This document shows positions 56,727 to 64,000 of a stretch of 64,000 nucleotides of DNA, piece after piece. The DNA comes from Bolinopsis microptera (Eukaryota; Ctenophora; Tentaculata; Lobata; Bolinopsidae). The position numbers and the translations under genes were made by a program. The stretch covers positions 930,001 through 994,000 of the forward strand of contig NC_087077.1 of the NCBI RefSeq assembly GCF_026151205.1. The letters are read 5' to 3'. The notes below the pieces were generated by a model. It worked only from the letters and a program-made list of their open reading frames with translations, was not told the DNA's origin and did not search any database. The stretch's first letter is position 1; every line of letters begins with the position of its first letter.

Positions 56727-59700
56727 GGTAAAAGAAAAAGGTTGACACACGAAGCAAGTAGTCCGAGTATCATCACCAAGCAGAGGAAGAATTCTCATGG
56801 AGCTAAAGGACGACATTCCATCATCATTGAACCACCTAAGATATGTACTGCCTGGGACGCTAATAGCCACGATCGTGTGAGTTAGCATATCTTACCTCAG
56901 CAGTTATATTTCTGTATTTTTTGTTGCTATGCAACTGTCCAGAATATACAGAGTTTTATCTCTTAAAGTCCCTCTGAAAAAATTTCCTTGTGCTTTAAAA
57001 CTTTGAATAATGTTTGTACCGTGAGTTTACCTGATTTCCCTCTCTACTCAGGCTTCTACCAGATCAGAAACGTCTAGCCTACACTCTGAACTGAGTGTTG
57101 AATCCTATGTGGAACTGGACGAGAAGGCGCTAACTAGAATAAACTACATTGTAAACGAACTCATTATGACGGAGAAAACTTACATGCAGGATTTACAGGA
57201 TATTGTTACGGTAAGAATATTATTTCTAACCTATTTTTCTATGTTTGCTCAATCATTAATTAATCTTTAAAGTTTACCATTTTAATTCTCTGTAGACCTG
57301 TAGGGGCTTCTTGAAACGAAATAGCCCCTCGAAACATATCAATGATACGAAATGTTTTATTAGCAGGGGCTTTCAAAATGCATGTGTAAATCGTCTTCAG
57401 CTATTCATAGAATTTTAATCTAATTTGTTAACTTTCAGGGGTATATGGTTCCTATGGAGCAATGCAGCGATCTGTTTGAGCCCGCCGCTGTCAAAGATAT
57501 CTTCATTAATATCAAAACTATCGGCGATTTTCACTTGTAAGTTTGATCCATGATTTAAACTTTCTTAATGGGTTCTTATTCATCATCCTTTATGATTTTC
57601 CTCTCCTTGTTACCTTTATAATTTTAGGCTCAAAAGAAAAAACCTTTAAAGATCCGTGTGTTGATTCTGTCCGCATTTCCCTTACCTTTTTTGTTGTAAT
57701 CCTCCTGAGCCAGTACTCAGTCACACCACGGTGCTAAATCTAGCTGTCTGCTCCAGCTGTACAACATGGCGCTAATTTTATTAAATAATTAATTGCCACC
57801 ATTTTCCTCCATCTCAACCTGCTTGATCGCGTCATCTCTATCATTAGCTGGATTTATCCTGGGTCTGCTGGAAAATATTATTGTTAATCTGCATGATGAA
57901 AAACATCTTTAAAAAAAAACCACAACAACACTTCTGTCCACTTCCAGTACTTTTCTATATTATGCCCAGTGTAAATGCTAGAATAATGCTCAATGTACAT
58001 ACAACAATGTATTTTGTATGCACAGACACTTAATAATGTACAATGTGAATTCTGTATTGAGTACTATACTACTACTATTATATATATACTACTACTATAA
58101 ATATTTATAAACTTTGCCACTGAAACTTCCAACTTTTGTAACAGAAAACCTATATCCAAGATATTGGTTACACCCGAAACTGGGAAGTGAGAAAGGAAGT
58201 AAATAACTTGTAAACACGGACCAAGTTCAGGGTGTTACCGCGTGTTACACAGACCAAGTTCAGGGTGTTACCAAGTTCAGGGTGTTACCAAGTTCAGGGT
58301 GTTACCAAGTTCAGGGTGTTACCAAGTTCAGGGTGTTACCAAGTTCAGGGTGTTACCAAGTTCAGGGTGTTACCAAGTTCAGGGTGTTACCAAGTTCAGG
58401 ATGTTACCAAGTTCAGGGTGTTACCAAGTTCAGGGTGTTACCTCGTGTTACACAGACCAAGTTCAGGGTGTTACCAAGTTCAGTGTGTTACCAAGTTCAG
58501 GGTGTTACCAAGTTCAGGGTGTTACCAAGTTCAGGGTGTTACCAAGTTCAGGGTGTTACCAAGTTCAGGGTGTTACCAAGTTCAGGGTGTTACCGCGTGT
58601 TACACGGACCAAGTTCAGGGTGTTACCAAGTTCAGGGTGTTACCGCGTGTTACACGGACCAAGTTCAGGGTGTTACCAAGTTCAGGGTGTTACCGCGTGT
58701 TACACATACCAAGTTCAGGGTGTTACCTCGTGTTACAGAGAGGAGGATGATGTTCAGTTGCCAATCAATAGCTGGATAATTGTAGAGGCTGGATCCAGAC
58801 TATCATTAATAGAATCTTAAAATATTACTTTAATACTTTATCCCTCCAGGAATTTTCTGGAAAAGCTGGACGAGTACAAAAAAGAGCTAGACCTATTGGC
58901 CAACTGCTTCTTGACGAAAGAATCTGTAAGTTAAAATCTGGGAATTATTTTACCATTTTAAATTTATCTACGGACAGGTCTGTAAGTTTAAATGTGGAAA
59001 TTATTTACCATTTTAAATTTATCTACGCACAAGCCGTGCATGATCCATGTGTGTTGTAATGCGGCCATCATCAGAGATGCAATTTAGGCTTGATTATGTA
59101 ATCGTTATCAATTTTACCATCTCACCAGATGCTACTCGCGGTCTAAAGATTACTAGCTTTCTGTCATCTCTCTATGTCACTTACATGTATTCTGCACCCT
59201 CACATGTCTCCTGACTCCGCGTATCTGTTTTATTATATCACCACCAGCCGTCCAGCCCCCCAATTTAATATCGACGTTACATAATATCAGGAACAACACA
59301 CATACGCCTGACTCCCTCCTCGTCAATTAATTAATTCTCAGTCACGTGATCTTTATAATGATACACAGCAGCAGCTAATTTGGTCGATTGAGAGGAGGTT
59401 GGTGTGTAGTGTTTGCAGATGAACTCATCAACCAGCACACCGCTGGAGGAGGAGGGGGGTTCAGCTGTATTTTGTCGCTGTAACACTGGTTATTAACTTA
59501 GTTCAAGGCAAAATGCAGCTGTACCCCCCCTCTTCAGCCCTGCAGCTGTTGTTATGTCACACTGTGTTGCGAACATATTGTAACCACTCTAATTTAGCGG
59601 CTCAGATGGAGGCTAAATTACTGTTTGGAAGCTGCCCCAAACCTTTATAATTACGCTACTCAGACGTCCTTATAATCAAACTTCAGACCAAGTTTTGATT

Positions 59701-60834
59701 TATTTTGATTTTTGAATTTTGCCAGGTTATTCACGTTATCTATTTCAGGAGGAAGGGTTTGCCCTGTACAACGAGTTTTGTAGAAAAGTTCCCAGGTGAG
59801 GGTAATTTGCAATGAATAATTTAAATTATCAAATAAACTAAATTATTAAATAATTTAAATTATCCGGAAAATTGAATTCGGAAAAACTGCATTTAGTGTT
59901 AATACAGCGAAAACAATCATGAGAAATAGCGTCTTGTCTCCAAAGTTTTTACCCACCACTTAAACTTGCGGCGTTAAAAAGTCTGTAGAATATACCCCGG
60001 TATGAGATGTAGTGGGTAATGTGTGGAATTCTGTGTGGAATTCTGTTCTGGTAACTGGTTATTCAATTTCTAATGACTTACTTAAATATTAGTCAGCGGA
60101 ATGTCATGAAATGTTTTTATCAGATACATTTTAAGTTGATTATCAAGAAATTCTTTGAATATTTTGATAAAAGATGTCTCCCCAATTTAAGTTGTGGTAA
60201 AACGAATGTATTTGCATGGCAAAGGCTTCTCCTCAATTAGGGTAGCCTCACAATACACAACAGTTAAAGCTTGCCGCTATAAAGTTATAAAGTTAATAAT
60301 ATTTTACTTTTTACTTTCAGCTAGTTCGTCTGGCTTTCATAAACGTATAACAATATAATAATAATATATAATATAATAATATCATAAATACCTAAAATAT
60401 AAGTACCTCAAAATCTTAAGGGTGACTTACAGTTGGGTGATAGAGGCCTTTGCGGCAAGATTCTATAATGTTACAATATTACTGTCCTTCATTTCTTGAC
60501 GAAACTTTTAGATCAGAAGCATATTTTCAAGTTTAATGATTAAAATATGAAAGGAATTCGCGTATTATGAGTATTCTGGCTTACTTTGAGGTTTAATTTG
60601 TTCAATTAGAGTAATCAGAGCTCAATCATGATCCTATGTAAATAACGAAACAAGACTTGCTATTAACTTCCATTTGTTCGCAGGTCGTTGGATTTGATAT
60701 CAGCAATGTCAAAAGAACCCCAGACTCTACAGTTTATACAGGATTGTAAACAGCAACTCAATCATTTCTTCCCCTTGTCAGAGTTCCTCCACCGACCAAT
60801 TCAGAGGATACTCAAATACCCCCTCCTCCTCAGA
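56727..60834 (+). CDS. Dbl-type RhoGEF (DH domain), six exons, continues beyond the window
   Basis: Exons 56727-56876, 57052-57210, 57439-57536, 58850-58925, 59749-59795 and 60684-60834 match in phase (0, 0, 2, 0, 2, then 0 at the last donor). They encode 227 residues. A basic region (GKRKRLTH, KQRKNSHGAKGRH) precedes the DH domain. CR1 of DH: INYIVNELIMTEKTYMQDL. Middle: FLEKLDEYKKELDLL and EEGFALYNEFCRKVPR. CR3: FLHRPIQRILKYPLLLR. DH domains load GTP on Rho-family GTPases at membranes or the cytoskeleton. A PH domain normally follows and would lie past the right edge. The subfamily looks PLEKHG-like, but I cannot fix it. Upstream exon 51849-51937 and the alternative first exons are listed separately. 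An ABCG gene is nested in the presumed intron 51938-56726. Confidence 0.85.
58218..58735 (+). repeat. 17-bp minisatellite in a RhoGEF intron
   Basis: ACCAAGTTCAGGGTGTT repeats about 25 times, interrupted every few units by ACCGCGTGTTACACRGACC or a related block (six such interruptions). Period 17 is not a multiple of three, yet three frames stay open; none is a gene. Confidence 0.95.
58920..59035 (+). repeat. 57-bp duplication spanning the donor of a DH exon
   Basis: TCTGTAAGTT...CCATTTTAAATTTATCTACG occurs twice with a period of about 57. The first copy contains the real donor TCT|GTAAGT (58925/58926); the second is an intronic duplicate with some differences. Confidence 0.88.
58979..60683 (+). 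other. RhoGEF introns between the last DH exons
   Basis: Apart from the 59749-59795 exon, no coding sequence is seen. Short runs of AT repeats occur near 60345-60390. Confidence 0.5.
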
Positions 60835-60837
60835 GTG

Positions 60838-63800
60838 AGTAACTTTCTTATCAGTTCCTGTACTTTCTTATCAGTTCCTGTACTTTCTTATCAGTTCCTG
60901 TACTTTCTTATCAGTTCCTGTACTTTCTTATCAGTTCCTGTACTTTCTTATCAGTTCCTGTACTTTCTTATCAGTTCCTGTACTTTCTTATCAGTTCCTG
61001 TACTTTCTTATCAGTTCCTGTACTTTCTTATCAGTTCCTGTACTTTCTTATCAGTTCCTGTACTTTCTTATCAGTTCCTGTACTTTCTTATCAGTTCCTG
61101 TACTTTCTTATCAGTTCCTGTACTTTCTTATCAGTTCCTGTACTTTCTTATCAGTTCCTGTACTTTCTTATCAGTTCCTGTACTTTCTTATCAGTTCCTG
61201 TACTTTCTTATCAGTTCCTGTACTTTCTTATCAGTTCCTGTACTTTCTTATCAGTTCCTGTACTTTCTTATCAGTTCCTGTACTTTCTTATCAGTTCCTG
61301 TACTTTCTTATCAGTTCCTGTACTTTCTTATCAGTTCCTGTACTTTCTTATCAGTTCCTGTACTTTCTTATCAGTTCCTGTACTTTCTTATCAGTTCCTG
61401 TACTTTCTTATCAGTTCCTGTACTTTCTTATCAGTTCCTGTACTTTCTTATCAGTTCCTGTACTTTCTTATCAGTTCCTGTACTTTCTTATCAGTTCCTG
61501 TACTTTCTTATCAGTTCCTGTACTTTCTTATCAGTTCCTGTACTTTCTTATCAGTTCCTGTACTTTCTTATCAGTTCCTGTACTTTCTTATCAGTTCCTG
61601 TACTTTCTTATCAGTTCCTGTACTTTCTTATCAGTTCCTGTACTTTCTTATCAGTTCCTGTACTTTCTTATCAGTTCCTGTACTTTCTTATCAGTTCCTG
61701 TACTTTCTTATCAGTTCCTGTACTTTCTTATCAGTTCCTGTACTTTCTTATCAGTTCCTGTACTTTCTTATCAGTTCCTGTACTTTCTTATCAGTTCCTG
61801 TACTTTCTTATCAGTTCCTGTACTTTCTTATCAGTTCCTGTACTTTCTTATCAGTTCCTGTACTTTCTTATCAGTTCCTGTACTTTCTTATCAGTTCCTG
61901 TACTTTCTTATCAGTTCCTGTACTTTCTTATCAGTTCCTGTACTTTCTTATCAGTTCCTGTACTTTCTTATCAGTTCCTGTACTTTCTTATCAGTTCCTG
62001 TACTTTCTTATCAGTTCCTGTACTTTCTTATCAGTTCCTGTACTTTCTTATCAGTTCCTGTACTTTCTTATCAGTTCCTGTACTTTCTTATCAGTTCCTG
62101 TACTTTCTTATCAGTTCCTGTACTTTCTTATCAGTTCCTGTACTTTCTTATCAGTTCCTGTACTTTCTTATCAGTTCCTGTACTTTCTTATCAGTTCCTG
62201 TACTTTCTTATCAGTTCCTGTACTTTCTTATCAGTTCCTGTACTTTCTTATCAGTTCCTGTACTTTCTTATCAGTTCCTGTACTTTCTTATCAGTTCCTG
62301 TACTTTCTTATCAGTTCCTGTACTTTCTTATCAGTTCCTGTACTTTCTTATCAGTTCCTGTACTTTCTTATCAGTTCCTGTACTTTCTTATCAGTTCCTG
62401 TACTTTCTTATCAGTTCCTGTACTTTCTTATCAGTTCCTGTACTTTCTTATCAGTTCCTGTACTTTCTTATCAGTTCCTGTACTTTCTTATCAGTTCCTG
62501 TACTTTCTTATCAGTTCCTGTACTTTCTTATCAGTTCCTGTACTTTCTTATCAGTTCCTGTACTTTCTTATCAGTTCCTGTACTTTCTTATCAGTTCCTG
62601 TACTTTCTTATCAGTTCCTGTACTTTCTTATCAGTTCCTGTACTTTCTTATCAGTTCCTGTACTTTCTTATCAGTTCCTGTACTTTCTTATCAGTTCCTG
62701 TACTTTCTTATCAGTTCCTGTACTTTCTTATCAGTTCCTGTACTTTCTTATCAGTTCCTGTACTTTCTTATCAGTTCCTGTACTTTCTTATCAGTTCCTG
62801 TACTTTCTTATCAGTTCCTGTACTTTCTTATCAGTTCCTGTACTTTCTTATCAGTTCCTGTACTTTCTTATCAGTTCCTGTACTTTCTTATCAGTTCCTG
62901 TACTTTCTTATCAGTTCCTGTACTTTCTTATCAGTTCCTGTACTTTCTTATCAGTTCCTGTACTTTCTTATCAGTTCCTGTACTTTCTTATCAGTTCCTG
63001 TACTTTCTTATCAGTTCCTGTACTTTCTTATCAGTTCCTGTACTTTCTTATCAGTTCCTGTACTTTCTTATCAGTTCCTGTACTTTCTTATCAGTTCCTG
63101 TACTTTCTTATCAGTTCCTGTACTTTCTTATCAGTTCCTGTACTTTCTTATCAGTTCCTGTACTTTCTTATCAGTTCCTGTACTTTCTTATCAGTTCCTG
63201 TACTTTCTTATCAGTTCCTGTACTTTCTTATCAGTTCCTGTACTTTCTTATCAGTTCCTGTACTTTCTTATCAGTTCCTGTACTTTCTTATCAGTTCCTG
63301 TACTTTCTCATCAGTTCCTGTACTTTCTTATCAGTTCCTGAACTTTCTTATCAGTTCCTGTACTTTCTTATCAGTTCCTGTACTTTCTCATCAGTTCCTG
63401 TACTTTCTTATCAGTTCCTGTACTTTCTTATCAGTTCCTGTACTTTCTTATCAGTTCCTGTACTTTCTTATCAGTTCCTGTACTTTCTTATCAGTTCCTG
63501 TACTTTCTTATCAGTTCCTGTACTTTCTTATCAGTTCCTGTACTTTCTTATCAGTTCCTGTACTTTCTTATCAGTTCCGGTACTTTCTTATCAGTTCCTG
63601 TACTTTCTTATCAGTTCCTGTACTTTCTTATCAGTTCCTTTACTTTCTTATCAGTTCCTGTACTTTCTTATCAGTTCCTGTACTTTCTTATCAGTTCCTG
63701 TACTTTCTTATCAGTTCCTGTACTTTCTTATCAGTTCCTGTACTTTCTTATCAGTTCCTGTACTTTCTTATCAGTTCCTGTACTTTCTTATCAGTTCCTG

Positions 63801-64000
63801 TACTTTCTTATCAGTTCCTGTACTTTCTTATCAGTTCCTGTACTTTCTCATCAGTTCCTGTACTTTCTTATCAGTTCCTGTACTTTCTCATCAGTTCCTG
63901 TACTTTCTTATCAGTTCCTGTACTTTCTCATCAGTTCCTGTACTTTCTCATCAGTTCCTGTACTTTCTCATCAGTTCCTGTACTTTCTTATCAGTTCCTG
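60838..64000 (+). repeat. 20-bp minisatellite, about 158 units, runs off the window
   Basis: The unit is TACTTTCTTATCAGTTCCTG. It starts a few bases after the donor AGA|GTGAGT (60834/60835). Units are near-identical for the first 2.4 kb; TCTCA and single-base variants appear only after about 63300. Each unit has a pyrimidine stretch ending in CAG, the shape of a 3' splice site on the sense strand. The true array length is unknown because it reaches the edge. Confidence 0.98.

Noticed and set aside
58232..58820. Three overlapping long plus-strand ORFs of 165-192 codons
   Set aside because: They are the three frames of the 17-bp minisatellite, which lacks stops; the encoded text is pure repeat and lies in an intron.
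1..64000. tRNA, rRNA or other structured RNA genes
   Set aside because: No cloverleaf with A and B boxes or rRNA-like blocks were recognised by eye; a covariance-model scan would be decisive.

Overview
The window is eukaryotic nuclear DNA from a multicellular animal, almost certainly an invertebrate. It is AT-rich and gene-sparse. Its genes are split by GT-AG introns, and it carries a NIM1-type kinase, a Dbl-type RhoGEF, an ABCG half-transporter, a secreted prohormone-like precursor, a Ty3/gypsy LTR retrotransposon and a CR1-like LINE. Tandem repeats are very abundant. I cannot assign a phylum from the sequence alone.

Layout. 1-13,600: non-coding and repeat-rich. It holds a 2.3 kb 32-bp satellite ending at a perfect 32-nt hairpin, a 160-bp perfect inverted repeat, MITE-like elements, nested insertions and a LINE 3' fragment. 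13,640-15,770 (+): a four-exon precursor gene not visible as one long ORF, with signal peptide, dibasic cleavage sites, C-terminal Gly, a CRE/TATA-like promoter and AATAAA; a broken LINE copy lies in its last intron. 16,801-26,144 (-): a ten-exon NIM1-like kinase, 472 codons plus stop, all splice phases consistent. 26,383-31,586: a complete LTR retrotransposon (identical 140-bp LTRs, AATTC target duplication), 239 bp upstream of the kinase and in the same orientation. 32,300-35,600: GC-rich repeats and mosaic TIR elements. 36,522-41,515 (+): a decayed CR1-like LINE with AlkB-like, SGNH, PHD, endonuclease and RT domains. 44,000-64,000 (+): a RhoGEF gene with several candidate alternative first exons that all end in phase 1, then DH-domain exons; it runs off the right edge. 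An intronless, frameshifted ABCG gene (52,938-54,931, -) sits inside one of its introns.

The most unusual signal is that many tandem repeats in the genes are seeded at exon-intron junctions. They carry copies of the splice site itself: about 30 copies of one kinase 5' splice site, about 43 copies of another exon's 3' splice site, and two-copy duplications at further donors. A 20-bp array of about 158 units starts a few bases after a RhoGEF donor, and every unit looks like a 3' splice site.

Gene models were assembled by eye from open frames, splice consensus and phase. There is no transcript evidence.
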